A DNA stretch of 64,000 nt, from the NCBI GenBank assembly GCA_029851415.1, contig CM056742.1, forward strand, positions 51,128,954 to 51,192,953, written 5' to 3'. This DNA is from Eretmocerus hayati. Lineage: Eukaryota > Arthropoda > Insecta > Hymenoptera > Aphelinidae. The notes under the pieces were generated by a model. That model was not told the origin of the DNA. It saw nothing but the letters and a program-made list of their open reading frames with translations, and did not search any database. Position numbers and translations under genes: made by a program. Positions within the stretch are counted from its first letter, which is position 1; every line of letters begins with the position of its first letter. Below, piece by piece: positions 11,113-23,492 of the stretch.

Positions 11113-12280
11113 CTCATAGCTCGATGATGCCTGAACGTCAGATCCTGCGGCTCTGAACATGACTTTTTTTTGGTTAAGCTTTCGCCAGAACCGCGACTCG
11201 CAAACCCAACACTCTCTACATCAGGGCTCACACTTGCCGCCCTGAGTAAGGAAAAGCATATGGCACAAAAACCGAAACTGAGATATTCGACGAAACGTTT
11301 TTTTGCTCTGTAAAACCTCAAAAATGATCCAAATTTTGAGATTTTTTTTTCAATTGTACATAAAAAGGGCATACGGACACGATGGTATGATTTTTATCGA
11401 GCTATCACAACTACTTTAAGAGATATTGGGCATATATGCTAATCTTGCCTAGTCCGAATACTTGGCAAGAATAGCGTATGTTACCTCTGGTGGACATACG
11501 GCAGCTCTGCAAGCGCCGCGGCGGGCTATCCAATACCTGGGAAGAAAGACGTATGGACGAGACTCGCTTGGGTGGTTCTGTATGGTGAGTGTATTAGTCT
11601 AATACAACGGTTATCAATGTTGTAGCTATCAAATTCATCGACCAAGTGATCGACAATATTAATATAAGCTCTCTGATTTATTCGAGTAGAGCCTGCGCTC
11701 GTTGCGTTCCTTTCTTCCGCCCCTTCGATTTTCCTCGTCAATCTCACGACTTCTTCAGTTACGCATTGTGCCTTTTGCCCTATCAGCACCTATTTATTAT
11801 ATCAGTATCTGAATAAGTGACCATGCAAGCTGATGGTTATGGCGATTGGTGGGCAAAAGCTTTACAGCCAAATATAGCACAGCGTGTTACTCATCCGGAT
11901 TCTTTTGAAGTTCGTAAAAGTAGCAATGGCGTAGCTGTTTTTATTAGTTTTATTTTTATAAATGTATCTATACTTGTAATTTTTGCTAGAGTGAACAAGT
12001 TTTGTCATCCGCAACATGTGTGGTTTAGGCTGATTTCTCATTCTCTTCCTAAATCCTAACAAGATCGGAGAGCTTTGCTTCTTCAGAAAATTGTCGATGC
12101 TCCGCGACCCAAGTTGCAGTCCACCATAGGAGACTTTTGACTCACGCTGATCTTGCTAAGCAGAATACTTGGCAAGAAAATAGCATATGTCCTTGCCATA
12201 CGATGAAATGCAGGGGCGTTATCTCCCCAGCTCTGCCTTATACTTGACAAAATTAACGTAAGCCGTGCCATACGACATTT
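11113..12280. other. Unassigned region with a two-copy direct repeat
   Basis: Positions 11436-11520 and 12138-12240 share AATACTTGGCAAGAA followed by similar text (GCGTATGT / GCATATGT and CAGCTCTGC). Between them a plus-strand frame at 11817-12059 (80 codons, with a hydrophobic stretch) and a minus-strand frame at 11526-11789 are open, but neither is recognised nor supported by another copy. They are left uncalled. Confidence 0.35.
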
Positions 12281-13211
12281 GGGCGTTTCTCTGGAACTTT
12301 TACACCGGCTGGAATACAGCTATGGATGTCGATATAAGAGAACAATCAAATCTATCGGCCCCAATCGAAGTGAAAATATCATCATCCAAGTCTCAAAATG
12401 AGATATATTAGGCCTCTGTATGATCAGAAGAAGTTGATTCATTCTAGCTCACTCAAAGAGACGAAATGTGGGGAAGATTCCGTGGAAATACTTGGTACCT
12501 CGTGCAGTCTTACGGATATTCTCGTGATGCCGCGCAGCTTTTTGGGTTGATTCAAGCTGCATTTGGTCGATAATATATTGAAGGAAAATGGCCCAGAAGC
12601 GCGATGGTGTGCTACCAATTCAGCCAAAACTGGATGACTTTGAAATTTGGGAATTAAAAATCAATCATGTCTCGTTCAACTCAAAGATGATTACGCCAAG
12701 CTTCTGCCGTGACTCTGAACGCAATTTTTGGAATGCATATCTAAAGTAGATGCAATTGCGGAGATTTTGCGACGAGTCTCGTGTTGGTGCGATATTTCTG
12801 TCTAGAATACGACCGTTCTGAAGTGAGATAGAAAAAACGTGACTCATGAAAAAAATTCAGTTTTTTTCATCCCACGTTGGCGGATCGAGCTCTATGTTGA
12901 TAAAACCAATTGTGACCGGATACCCTGACCTTACGGAGCTGTAAAAAGCCGAAGGCATCTGTTGAAATTGTCAATCTTGCCAAATAATTGCTTAGAAAAT
13001 TCTGGAAAATCGGCGAAAAACTAGTTTTTGTTCGACTCATTAACGTGATTTTGGCGATGCCACTTACTCTATATGAGTTTCAATAGTGGATTTTTAACCC
13101 TCAATACTACCCAAATATGTGAGCAAAAGGTCCCAGGTGTGCGTTGAGCGGTTTTCATTTTTAATATTTCAACGATTTTCAGCAAAGTGCAAAAGTTCCA
13201 GAGAAACGCTC
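12281..13211. mobile_element. 931-bp TIR element, ATTT target duplication
   Basis: The 25-bp tips GGGCGTTTCTCTGGAACTTT (12281) and the complement of GAGCGTTTCTCTGGAACTTT (ending 13211) are nearly identical, and ATTT borders both (12277-12280 and 13212-13215). Two short frames inside look coding-like. One is 12448-12573 (41 codons, including RGNTWYLVQSYGYSRDAAQ); the other is 12588-12749 (53 codons from ATG, including LDDFEIWELKINHVSF). They could be remains of an encoded protein, but no transposase motif is recognised. Confidence 0.65.
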
Positions 13212-13215
13212 ATTT

Positions 13216-14352
13216 ATGCACAGTACTAGCTGCTATACGTCCTTCTTGCCTAGTATTGCTCGTGATTTTGACAAAATGCCATGCGTTTTTATTTTTCATC
13301 TCAGTGAAAAAACTCGATAGAGCGATCTAGTTTGCATCATCAGATCCGGCTCAAAAAAACCTATTTGACCATATTTTTATCTCATTATGGCCAAAATGTG
13401 CAATATGCTTTTTCTTACTCAGGACGGCAGACATGGATTGTTGAATCCCTTCCCGATTACGGGAAAATTCCAAGAAAATACTCGTAACGTTTCATCGAAA
13501 AAGGGATTGTCTACTTATTCTAGTTTTGGGATCACAAATGGAGGCGTACAAAGTTAGCCGCAGGATTGATCCTCAAACGTAAGTGAGATGAGATCTATAA
13601 AGTGATACCCGAAAGAGCTGTTTCAAATCGAACATTTTTCATCCACAGGTGTAGTCGTATAGTTGAGCTATGAAGTAGACACTTTTCTGCATTGAAGTAC
13701 CATCAGAAGGTCTTTCGATGAAACACAACATATCAATTTGTAAAATGGTCTGTCAAGATCTCAGGTCTCAAATGTAAAAGTCTTATTGAGGGACTACGGG
13801 CGGTTGTATTATTGAACGAACGATTCGCGAGATCTCGTGTATAAACGACGATGCGACGTCTTGAACCATTTTACTTTAGACATATATATGTCCAAAACCT
13901 ATGAGGCAATGGATTTATGTCCCGAAGATTCTTTCTTACAGATCGCTTTCAGCCGGTTCATGATTCTGTAAGTTTTTGTTGAAAATAAAAAATTATACAT
14001 GAACTCAAATCAGAACTATTGGTAAAACTTTTCGAAAGAAAATTGACGATACTAATCAATATTTCAAGGTTCTTAATCGTAAATTAAGTGTGATCGATAA
14101 AGATCTTCGAAATTTTTTATCAACGTTGGATTATAGGAAAATTTCACTTTTTCCTTTCCAAAACATGGATTCGCTTCCACTTACTCGCGACTAGGCAGGT
14201 GACCGATACTGTAATAGCAAACTTTTCTGCCATTGCTCTGAAGTCAATTTGGAGAGTCGTTCAAACAGACTGTTACAACTACGTTCATTTATTCAGAGTT
14301 TCTTAACTACCAGAAGTGTACTGCATGATCAGTAAATGGAGCTCAAACCACT
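13216..14352. other. Unassigned region
   Basis: No repeat partner in the window, no inverted repeat and no coding-like frame was identified. Confidence 0.35.
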
Positions 14353-14541
14353 TCAAACCACTCAAAATGGAAAATATTTACCGATGGCCTCTCGAAATTC
14401 CTGATTGAAAGTCAGGAGTCTGAATCTAGTGCATTCAACACTGGGAATATTATGTGCACTAGATTCAACGCTCAACGCTCTATTTACCATACAATTCCTG
14501 TCGAGAGTAATCGAAACCGAGAGGTTAGTTCCATGAGATGA
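14353..14541 (+). pseudogene. RNase H relic of a non-LTR retroelement
   Basis: The frame reads WKIFTDG near its start, matching the first catalytic-Asp motif (xFTDGS) of retroelement RNase H. It continues with SSAFNTG and about 35 further codons to a TGA. The matching downstream text (TADIKGSRPTVRDH) is reachable only after further stops, so the copy is broken. The second and third catalytic blocks are not visible. Known family role: removal of RNA from the RNA-DNA hybrid in I- and R1-type elements. A second relic lies at 33125-35838. Confidence 0.35.
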
Positions 14542-15420
14542 ACCCTTTACCTCACTTCTTGAAGCATTACAGCTGACATTAAAGGAAGCAGGCCTACCGT
14601 CAGAGACCATGACTCCTACAAGATACGAATAGTATTTCTTTCTGTTCCATTTTACATCTCATATTTCGAACTAACTATATTACTAATAACAAATTGACAA
14701 TGTATCGTACGTGAGATCTCAACCACCCTCAAGAATTTTCTTCCGAACTCACCGGCTTCTTCCATCCACATCTACATCCTCGGTCTTCTACTGCTTCTGC
14801 GATGCAAGAAAAAGCACCTCCTGGTGTGTTAGGCGTAGTGTAGAAGGTAATGCGCATTTCCTGGCCACTCGACTCTTTACTGAAATTTCCATTTCCACAG
14901 TATTTCCCGGACCTGCCACCAGATAATATTTCAAGATAATCTTGATCGCACCCACGGCTCTGTAACAGTCCGAAAAAAAATTATCTCAGTATTTTTTGCT
15001 AACGAGTGGGAAATGCCATGCGCCGAATTTTTAAATATCTCCAGCAATTCTGATCCCAGAGCGATACTCGTATCAAGGGGTAACTGTCTTCAACTCACCT
15101 CGTGAGTTTGTTGAATAGACTCAGTTGTATGGATACCAAGAAAGAATGGTCGATACAATGAGGATGGTGCGAATCGAGAAATATTTCGAACCGATAATCG
15201 AATTTGAAGTGTAAGCAACATCAGATGTTGCAGCTATGGATAAATTGAAATAGAGACCCTAGTAAAGATACATATTTTGATACAACGGCGAGATAAATTT
15301 TTTCGGATTGAGCCCGAGGCGGAAGCCAAAATCATCGCTTTGGGGCCCCAGACGACCCATCGTCGATCCGAGGTGTATCAAAAGCTTTATTCTTTTACCA
15401 TATCACAGGATTCAATGAAT
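14542..15420. other. Unassigned region
   Basis: No structure was recognised. A plus-strand 71-codon frame near 14711 is serine- and threonine-rich but unsupported. Confidence 0.35.
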
Positions 15421-16915
15421 TCTTCAGGACACGGGTTGCCGGAAGGGAAAAAGTAACCGATGAAAATGACACCCAGAACTGTCAATGGGATCTTGTTCTA
15501 TGAGTTGAACAGATCAAAATCCCGTTTTTCCCGAAATCCTAGCTGCTCGTTTGTTCGATTGGCGTGATATTGAGAATTTCAATAGGAAATCCTATGTATT
15601 TCACATATGAATGTATCTCACAATCAATGTTTCCCTCGATTAATATGCTGTATCGACCCACTCTTTCAACGTTTCTTTTTCAACGTATCTGGGCTCATTT
15701 TGTAGATGTTGACAAAAGCTCAAAGTGAACTAGATCATGTTCAGTTGTAGTCGAAGAGAGCTGAGGTTTGCCATGCTCAAGAAGCAGAGATTTCATTCTT
15801 TCGAAAACGCAGGATTCTTCTTCTCAAAAGGGCGTGACTTCTCAAGCTGCTAACTCCGACAAATCTCAATATTTTTCGACGTACCTTGGGTCTTCATCAG
15901 GTTCATCACGAGAACTATGGAACAGGTTGGAGTGTGTTGTATTTTCATGGATATGCTCCATTTACAAGGGGAAATTTTCTGTTTTTACGAGGGCCGGATT
16001 TCATTTTTTGAGAACAAATCGAGGCTTCTCGAGCTTCTAGTTCAGATGCAACTTCATATTCTATGGAACGACTTAGCCTATTCTGAAGCTCATCACCAGA
16101 ATACTTTCGAAATAGCTCAGCTAAGTGAAGAAATATGAAGTTGCATCTGAACTGGAAGCTCGAGAAACCTCGATTTGTTCTCGAAAAATGAGACCCGGTC
16201 TTGTGAAAACAGATAATTTCTCATTGTAAATACTCTTTCAACATGAATCAGCTAACACGAACGAATTTCGACTGAAAATCAGCTATTTTAGCTAATTTTC
16301 AGCTATTGTAGCTGATTTTCAGTGAAAATCCGTTCACGTTAGCTGCAAATCAGCTGAAATAGCTGATTCATGTTGAGAGAGTAGAGCATATCCATAAAAA
16401 TACGTCACACTTCAACCTGTTCCATATTTCTCGTGATGAACTTGATAATGAGCCAAGGTACGTCGAAAAATATCGAGATTTGTCGGAGTTAGGAGCTTGA
16501 GAAGTCACGCCTTTTTGAGAAGAAGATTCCTGCGTTTTCGAAAGAATGAAATCTCTGTTTCTTGAGCATGGCAAATCTCAGCTCTCTTCGACTACAACTG
16601 AACATGATCTAGTTCATCTTTGGACTCTTGTCAACAATAACTACAAAATGAGCCCAGATACGTTGAAAAAGAATGGAGTGGGTCGATACAGCGTGTTGAT
16701 CGAGCGAAACATTGATTGTGAGATACATTTATATGTGAAATACATACGATTTCCCATTGAAATATTCAATATCACGCCAATCGAACACACGAGCAGCTAG
16801 GATTTCGGGGAAAACGGGATTTCGATCTGTTCAACTCATAGAACAAGATCCCATTGACAGTTTTTGGTGTCATTTTCATTGGTTACTTTTCCCCTTCCGG
16901 CAACCCGTGAGGAAT
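15421..16915. mobile_element. Foldback element (arms ~640 bp) carrying a MITE
   Basis: The outer edge GGACACGGGTTGCCGGAAGG (15427) pairs with its complement ending near 16910, and pairing continues to a loop near 16066-16135. The right arm is longer by one 149-bp MITE (16233-16381). Both arms keep a mirror-image frame beginning MPCSR (15768 plus; 16368-16574 minus). The substitutions between these frames are mostly amino-acid changing, as expected for neutral drift, so they are not called genes. Confidence 0.85.
16233..16381. mobile_element. 149-bp AGCT-body MITE, copy 1
   Basis: The tips are CTCTTTCAACATGAATCAGC and the complement of CTCTCTCAACATGAATCAGC, bordered by TA (16231-16232 and 16382-16383). 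The body holds eight AGCT tetramers, mostly as AGCT-N5-AGCT pairs. The opposite foldback arm lacks it at the matching position (near 15968), confirming the insertion. Confidence 0.9.
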
Positions 16916-17375
16916 GGCACTATTTCAACAGAGGCAGATGGAATTGAAATACATCGACGATCACTCTAAATATTAAGAGGAATCATCTTAACTCTTGGAA
17001 CCCAGGGAATCTGTCTTAATCTTTTCACTAGGAATCGACGAGAATTCTTATCGATTCCATTCCTTGTACAGAGTCAGACGACTGCAGTTCGAATAACAAT
17101 TACAAATTATTTCTCACGCGCACAACTTGAGTGACTACTTCTTTTGGCAGTGTGTGACGATTTTTCACTTTTCTTTATACTTCTTTTCACATTGCTGGTA
17201 AAAGTATAGAAGGTCCCGCTTATAGTGATCACATTGAGTGGGTGGAAGGAAATTTGAGTGTTATGAGCGAGTGATTCTTATATATATTTTGAATATATGT
17301 ATATGAGTTATTCTGGAGCAAGCTAGACAAAACCGTCACCAGGGGGTCTGGGAAAAATCCGCAAAATTTTTTTTC
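16916..17375. other. Unassigned spacer
   Basis: Nothing recognised. Confidence 0.35.
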
Positions 17376-17495
17376 TGTTAGTACTATGTTTAAATAGTAC
17401 GAAAAATTTTTTTCCAGATTTTTCCGCCCCCCTCCCCCCCTGTAATAGGCTCTAGGGTCCATGGAAAGGCCATTTTAAGCCCTTTTTTTAGTCTT
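17376..17495 (+). repeat. Dispersed 120-bp repeat with poly-C, copy 1
   Basis: Shares GTTAGTACTATGTTTAAATAG, a poly-C tract, TGTAATAGGCTCTAGGG and GTCCATGGAA with 26938-27064. GTACTATGTTTAAATAGTAC is a near-palindrome at its left end. Confidence 0.8.
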
Positions 17496-18262
17496 TTTTA
17501 GAAAAATCATAGTTCCAACAGAATCCAACATTTTCCAACGTACTTCGGCGCATTTTTTTTATTAAGACTGATACTTTTCAGAAAAAAATTGTTCTAGACG
17601 AATAAATAAGCCTGACGACTTCTGCAAGCTATTTATTGAGAGCAAATTTTAGCAATTTCTGCGTCATCTTGTGGGCGACCTAGATCCAACTAGAGAGGAG
17701 AAAATTGACTATTACTAGTGGTCATTTTGAATGTCTTGAAAAGAAGACCTACTATTTGCCCACTTGTAAAAGTCAACCATCACACTTTTTATTGGAGCTA
17801 CAGTAGGTACAACTTGAGCTATTTTCGAAAAATTGGAAACTCAGGACTCAATTCCAGAAATATATCTTAATTTTTTCGCACCAAACTTGTGCGAGAATGT
17901 TCTTTGAGATATCTACTTTCAGTGGAAAAATTTGGCGGAGGTTATTTTTTAAAATTTTTTTTTGTCGAGCATTACAAATAACCGCATTTCATCGTTTAAG
18001 CAAAAACGGCGTCTTTGACCACCGTCACATATGCTCCCATCTGGATTGATTTGCACCATTATGCGTGGAAGTATTCCCCAAAGTACCCCCAAGTACGTGT
18101 ACGAAGTTGCGGGGACGAGCCGCGAGGCAGGAGCGAGCTGTAGGTTCTATTTACCGTGTCAAAGATGGGCATTTTTTGATTGCGCGTACGCAACCGAGAG
18201 CGTGATTTTACTTGTTCTGGCTTACAAATGAGATAATGGGCTAGAATGAGGATGCAAACATA

Positions 18263-18411
18263 CTCTCTCAACATGAATCAGCTAACACGAACGGATTTTA
18301 ACTGAAAATCAGCTATTTTAGCTGATTCTCAGCTATTGTAGCTGAGAATCAGTGAAAATCTGTCCACGTTAGCTGCAAATCAGCTAGAATAGCTGATTCA
18401 TGTTGAGAGAG
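18263..18411. mobile_element. 149-bp AGCT-body MITE, copy 2
   Basis: The tip CTCTCTCAACATGAATCAGC is perfect at both ends with TA on each side (18261-18262 and 18412-18413). It has the same length and the same eight AGCT tetramers as copy 1. Confidence 0.9.
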
Positions 18412-18702
18412 TACTTTTCCGACTCAAAATGACCTTTTGAACACAAATCCGAGGTCAGTCCAGCTCTAGAACGTTGTCTAATAACTCGACGTTATCCGAA
18501 CCCGTCAACAGAATCTAAGTTCTTGAAGGGCAGAGGGACGACTATTTAGAGAAAAACTGACCTCAGAATTGTGTTCAGATGGTCATTCTGGGTCGGAGAA
18601 GTATGGTGCATCCTCATTCTAGCCCATTATCTCATTTGTAAGCCAGAACAAGTAAAATCACGCTCTCGGTCGCCTACGCTCCAATAGCCAAAATAATGCC
18701 TA

Positions 18703-19493
18703 AGGTATCTGTGCCTAATTTGCCCCCATTCCCAATTTGCCCCCATTCAAGTTCTCACATGTACGAACCCGCAGACCTTGCCCCGCATTTTTTTCATGTT
18801 TGTTACGTTAAAATATGAGAAAATGAATGTTTTGGACCGATCCTAGATGACCCGCGCCTTTCTTAGAACAGAAGAACTGATTTCGCTACTTCCGACTTCT
18901 TTTTTGTTATTCACTAAAAGTTATGCCAAACAAAATTGATGGAATCAATTTTAACTTGCCTTAACTCATTTTCTTTGTCTTTGTCCCAACTTTAGAATGC
19001 TTTTGCAGAATTGCAAAATTCGATTTTTAGCCGATTCTACGCCCATATCACTAGAAAAAGTGCAGTGTTCCTAATTTGCCCCTATAGTCTTTTTCCAAAC
19101 TCATTCCTCGGTCCATTAAGATGCACCAATTTACCTCAAAAAGTTTTAAAGGCATTAAAAAAAGCTACAAAATGAGCTAAAGTACGTCTCATTTGGAGGT
19201 CTGGGAGCCGAGATATCCCGCTTTCACGAAAAACCCGTATAATCCCATGAAAATAGGCCTCTTTTCCCTGTGGGGGCAAATTAGGAACACACTGACAAAA
19301 ACTCGCAAAAAATCTTCTTTCGCGAAAATCAAGATATCTCGGCTCTAATTTGTTCAAATTGAACGTACTTTAGCTCATTTTCAAGGTCTTGAAACAAGCT
19401 ACAAAATGAGCTAAACTACGTTGAAAAATATAGAGATGAGTTGAAATGGCGAGTAAAACAAAAGTAGTGGGGGCAAATTAGGCACACTTACCT
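18703..19493 (-). mobile_element. TA-flanked element, AGGTAAGTGTRCC tip family, member 1
   Basis: The right tip reads AGGTAAGTGTGCCTAATTTG on the complement; the left tip is a slightly decayed copy (AGGTATCTGTGCC). TA borders both (18701-18702 and 19494-19495). It aligns with 56062-56836 in the opposite orientation along its length, including inner TAATTTGCCCCCAC repeats. No transposase frame. Confidence 0.85.
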
Positions 19494-19935
19494 TATTTTC
19501 GACACGGTAAATAGAACCTACAGCTCGCTCCTGGCTCGAGGCTCGTCCCCGCAACTCCTTACACGTACTTACTTGGGGGTACTTTGGAGAGTACTTTCAC
19601 TTAGATTGGTGCACATCAGTCCAGATGGGAGCATATGTGACCGTGGTCAAAGATGCCGTTTTTGCTAAAACGACGAAATGCGGCATTTTGTAACGCTCGG
19701 CAAAGAAAATTAAAAAAAATAACCTCCCCCAAATTTTTTCCACTGAAAGTAGATATCTTAATGAACATTTTCGCATAAGTTTGTTGGAAAAAAAATTGAG
19801 ATGTATTTTTGGAATTGAGTCCTGAATCCTCGACTTTTTCGAAAATAGCTCAAGTTGTACCGACTGTAGCTCCAATAAAAAGTGTGATAATTGACTTTTA
19901 CAAGTGGGCAAATTATAGGTCTTATTAAGGCCTTC

Positions 19936-20526
19936 CGATATCTGCAACTATTTTACAGTTGCGGATTCAAGATTCGGTTTTGGAAGAAGTGTGTCCGTGT
20001 CCTCGTGTATTTTCATGAAAATGTGTCTCTTTGAGTATTCGCTCAATTCGCAGATGAAACAGCAACACTAATCATTGTTTATTATTAATAATTACTTATC
20101 AGAATCACCATTGCATCCAACTCTTGGACTGAATGCAATTGAAATTACGACCTTCGATGTTTAGACAGTGGTAGAATGTGCTACTATGATTTTTGGAGAA
20201 CGCCAAAATAACATCAACTATTGATATTGACGGTAGCTATACTAAAAAAAATATGGTGAATTATGGCTCATACTTACTCGAGGTAAATTGAAGTAGTTGC
20301 ATGTTAACTTGACCCGAGTATCACTTGTAAAATGCCATAGACAATTACGACTCCCTCTATAAGACTGAGGAAAACCTGGGCTTGTCACGTATTGTTGGTC
20401 CCCTGGTAATAGTTTTCTCCCGAAACCACAATTTGGATTAGCTGCGTTGATACTTGCAATAATGATTGTCAGCCAGAGAGTTGATAAGACTTGGCGATCT
20501 GGAATACCAAGTATGACTTCTATAAT
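19936..20526. other. Unassigned spacer
   Basis: No repeat partner or coding-like frame recognised. Confidence 0.35.
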
Positions 20527-20690
20527 TCTGACTCCAATAACTACCTATACCTGTTGAAGTAAATTTTGACTCTAGGTGAGTTATATTTGACTCAAAGTTT
20601 GGAATCCGATTAGTGCAGCTCACCTGTGAGTCAATCAGTACTCCAATCTGGAATCAAATTCCACTCAAACTGGAGTCGTTATCCCCCCCC
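20527..20690. repeat. GACTC/GAGTC-rich palindromic patch
   Basis: About ten ACTC or GAGT tetramers in both orientations occur in 160 bases, ending with a short C run. The pattern resembles the iterated-palindrome MITE bodies elsewhere, but tips and target duplication are not clear. Confidence 0.35.
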
Positions 20691-21778
20691 CCTGATATCA
20701 AGTCAAATAATTCAATACCAAATCAATAAGTAGCGCTTGCTTTCCAAAAAAAATTCTTCTGTGGCATGGGGATGTATTCTGTATGATTTCAAGGGATTTT
20801 CAATTGTGTGTTCTAGAGTGATAAGAATGTGAACTGTCGTTCTCTTCATTTCAACCCTTTAGTCGTAATCATCAGACCAATGTCGTCCACTTCACAAGTG
20901 GATTAGAATCTGTATCTATGTCTGTGAACGGTTGATGAATATGTTTTTTAGGAATACTCAAAAAATGCTTTGACGGAGAACTCGGTTGAAACAGCGAACA
21001 TTCAAAGTAGTTAGAAGTTTCCCAATCTCTGCTCGAATGGATTCGAAACTTATTTTAAAACTATTTACTGATTTGTCAATTCTTTTTCACTCAATTTGGA
21101 AACAGTCAACTTTGACTCAATCATTGAGTGAGAAGGGATTTTTAGCATAAGGCGACTAAAGTACCAGATGGATTCCATTTAAAAACGACACATGAAAAAT
21201 AGCGATGTCTCGGATCGGTTTCTCGTAGTTTTGATTCGATTCTGTAGTCCAAAATATAAAGTTTCCACCCACTGCGAGGTCCCAAAAAAATTTCGGAGTC
21301 GCCTGCGGAGCTATTTCTGTTTCGCTTTTCGATTCCACTAAAGCATCAAAATCATGACCTTTTTTTACAAAATTGGATATATCTCAAGTTTGGCTCAAGA
21401 TAATGCAACGCGGTTTGCGCCATTCGAAAGATCATAAAAAAACCTATCAAAAGTGACCTTGAGAATTTTTGTTCAGCCTTTTCACGCCCTGATCAGGCAA
21501 AATCCGGAAAAATCAGGCTAACCTGATTATCTCACAAAGCAATTTCTTTTAATTTTTCAAAAATATGATTTCTCATGCAAAATTGCACGATCTTTGCGAT
21601 GGAACTAGTCCGAAGTTGTTTTTTTACGATTTTATGCGGTTTCTGGTCAATTTTCCGATTTTTCATCCTCCGGCCAATCAGAAAACAGAGATTTTTGCGC
21701 ATGGTTATCGTGAAGAACAAAGTTTTTGGCACAAGACGCATATGCCGCTCTACACGGCGCGTCGAGCCGTGTAAATGC
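20691..21778. other. Unassigned region
   Basis: No clear structure. A short perfect hairpin ACGGCGCGTCGAGCCGT lies at 21754-21770. Overlapping frames on both strands between 21530 and 21916 look like chance. Confidence 0.35.
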
Positions 21779-21871
21779 CTATGCACTTCGTTGCGTAATC
21801 GCGGCTTTCCATCACTCGGGCTGGAAATCTCGTCATGGAAATCCCGCGATTACGCAACTCAAGTGCATAAT
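21779..21871. repeat. 93-bp hairpin
   Basis: ATGCACTTCGTTGCGTAATCG pairs with CGATTACGCAACTCAAGTGCAT (inverted, two mismatches), followed inward by TTTCCA/TGGAAA. It looks like a very small MITE; no second copy was seen in the window. Confidence 0.7.
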
Positions 21872-22560
21872 CTACTAGTGCTAGTCTTCCGATGTACTTT
21901 TTTTCTCAGCGTATAAGTTGCCTAATATTCTATCGTTATCGTAGATGACATGGTTGGCAGTGTGTGATCGTAAACATTCCCACGAATAGTAACGTGAGAG
22001 GGAGAGAGATATGGCATGACTTTGGCGTCTTTCTCACACATTCAGAAGGTGCTAGCGCCATCTGCTTTGGGAAGATCGCATTTTGTCGAGGAAGTATGTT
22101 TACAGATGCCATGCATAGGAAATACGTCAAACGTCATTCATCGACGAGCGCGAGTACATTTGGAACCCATGATTCCCATGCAGACACGCGAGCGCGGCCG
22201 TGTACTTCATTGCCGATAAAACAACAAGGAAAACGCATGCATCAACCCAATTTTTCTTTTTTTTTGGTGGTTCGTGACCCGAGAAACAAAGTTGCAATTC
22301 GGTTTTTTTCTTACAAGTTCGATAAGTACTTCCTTTCAATCATTCAAAATCAGTACGTCTCACGGCTGAATCGGAGTGCACGGACAGTAAATTTTGGGCG
22401 AAAATCTGAATTTTAGAATGATTTGAACTATTTGAATGTCTGGCTCATATACGAGCAAACGCCTTTTGTCCAACTTTCTGTATTCAGGTCAGTTTTGATT
22501 TGTTCCCATGGATCGAGTAAAATCACATATTTCTGATCACTCGTAGCTCGCATTAATTAG
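21872..22560 (+). other. CpG-richer segment, possible regulatory DNA
   Basis: The segment around 21960-22210 is richer in G, C and CpG than its neighbours and contains a CTCF-like site. A 150-codon plus-strand frame (21964-22416) spans it, but other frames on both strands are open too, and composition rather than selection may explain this. No domain is recognised in any of them. Confidence 0.25.
22053..22067 (-). promoter_or_regulatory. CTCF-like motif
   Basis: The minus strand reads GCAGATGGCGCTAG, matching the YAGRKGGCRSY core of the animal CTCF consensus; the CC at the motif's 5' side is absent. Binding is inference. Confidence 0.3.
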
Positions 22561-23492
22561 GCCTGAGGGTTGATTTTGACAAAAAAATGATTAAATAAAA
22601 TTGTTCAAAGAAAACTTTCAAAAGACGCTCTCATTCACTTGGCAATGAACAAAAACTGAATATGCAAGATATAACTGGGCACATCAAATAGTTAACTATG
22701 TTTCGAAAGTAATCTTTCAACATGATTCAGCTAACACGAACGGATTTCGTCTGAAAATCAGCCATTTTAGCTAATTTTCAGCTATTGTAGCTGATTTTCA
22801 GTGAAAATCCGTTCACGTTAGCTGCAAATCAGCTAAAATAGCTGATTCATGTTGAGAGAGTATGGCGACAGTTAACTATATGATACATTTTAACGGTGAA
22901 AATGAAAAATGCTTGACACAACTTGTGATTTCGGTGTTCGATTGCTGAAAAATAACTTCTGCATCTTGTTACAAAAAATGGAAGCGTGGGGCGCGAAAAT
23001 ATACAAACAAACCATTACGAGACCAAGTGTTTTATTTCATTAGTTCGTTGACACTTTCATGTATACCTCGCTATTTTTGAGGTATTATATTTGTTAAGAA
23101 AATGAAGATCCTTGCGCTTGTGCGCCTGGATCAGAATATATTACCAAGTTTCTCAACAACCGTATTAGAACTATTATATAATCTCAACTGCTTGGGATGA
23201 AGATGCCCCACCCTTTTAGTTTTTGTGATAAGAAGTAGAAGTGAATTTTTAGCAATCGAATACCGAAATCACAAGTTTTGTCAACCATTTTTCATTTTCA
23301 CCATTAAAATATATCATATAGTTAAGTGTCATCATACTTTCGAAACATAGTTAACTATTTGATGTGTTCTATCTTGCATAGTCAGGTTTTGTTCGTTGTC
23401 AAGTGAATAAAAGCACTTTTTAAAAGTTTTTTTCTACCAATTTTCATTTTGTGTTCCTCTCCTAGCTCGGAGTCAAATTTTTATTCCAACAG
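22561..23492. mobile_element. Foldback element carrying a MITE in its left arm
   Basis: Left arm text (CAATGAACAAAAACTGA, AAATAGTTAACTATGTTTCG, CACAACTTGTGATTTCGGT) pairs with its complement between 23230 and 23434; outer pairing fades towards the stated limits. The centre is unpaired. The left arm contains a 149-bp MITE at a TA, and the right arm keeps the empty site near 23335. Confidence 0.75.
22712..22860. mobile_element. 149-bp AGCT-body MITE, copy 3
   Basis: The left tip is slightly decayed (ATCTTTCAACATGATTCAGC) and the right tip is intact. TA lies at 22710-22711 and 22861-22862. Same length as copies 1 and 2. One AGCT has mutated to AGCC, leaving seven. Confidence 0.9.

Larger units (their letters stand above)
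17740..19935. mobile_element. Foldback element (arms ~520 bp) with two nested insertions
   Basis: The left arm runs 17740-18260; the right arm runs 18600-18702 and then 19494-19935. They pair through GGGGACGAGCC, CATATGCTCCCATCTGG and TTGCCCACTTGTAAAAGTCAA. A 149-bp MITE (18263-18411) lies in the centre, and a 791-bp TA-flanked element splits the right arm. The left arm shows the uninterrupted site. Confidence 0.85.

Noticed and set aside
15768..16574. Mirror-image MPCSR frames as a possible small gene pair
   Set aside because: They are the two arms of a foldback; differences between them are mostly amino-acid changing, which fits neutral drift.
21964..22416. 150-codon plus-strand frame as a real gene
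   Set aside because: Neighbouring frames on both strands are also open in this CpG-richer patch, no domain is recognised and there is no second copy; composition explains it as well.
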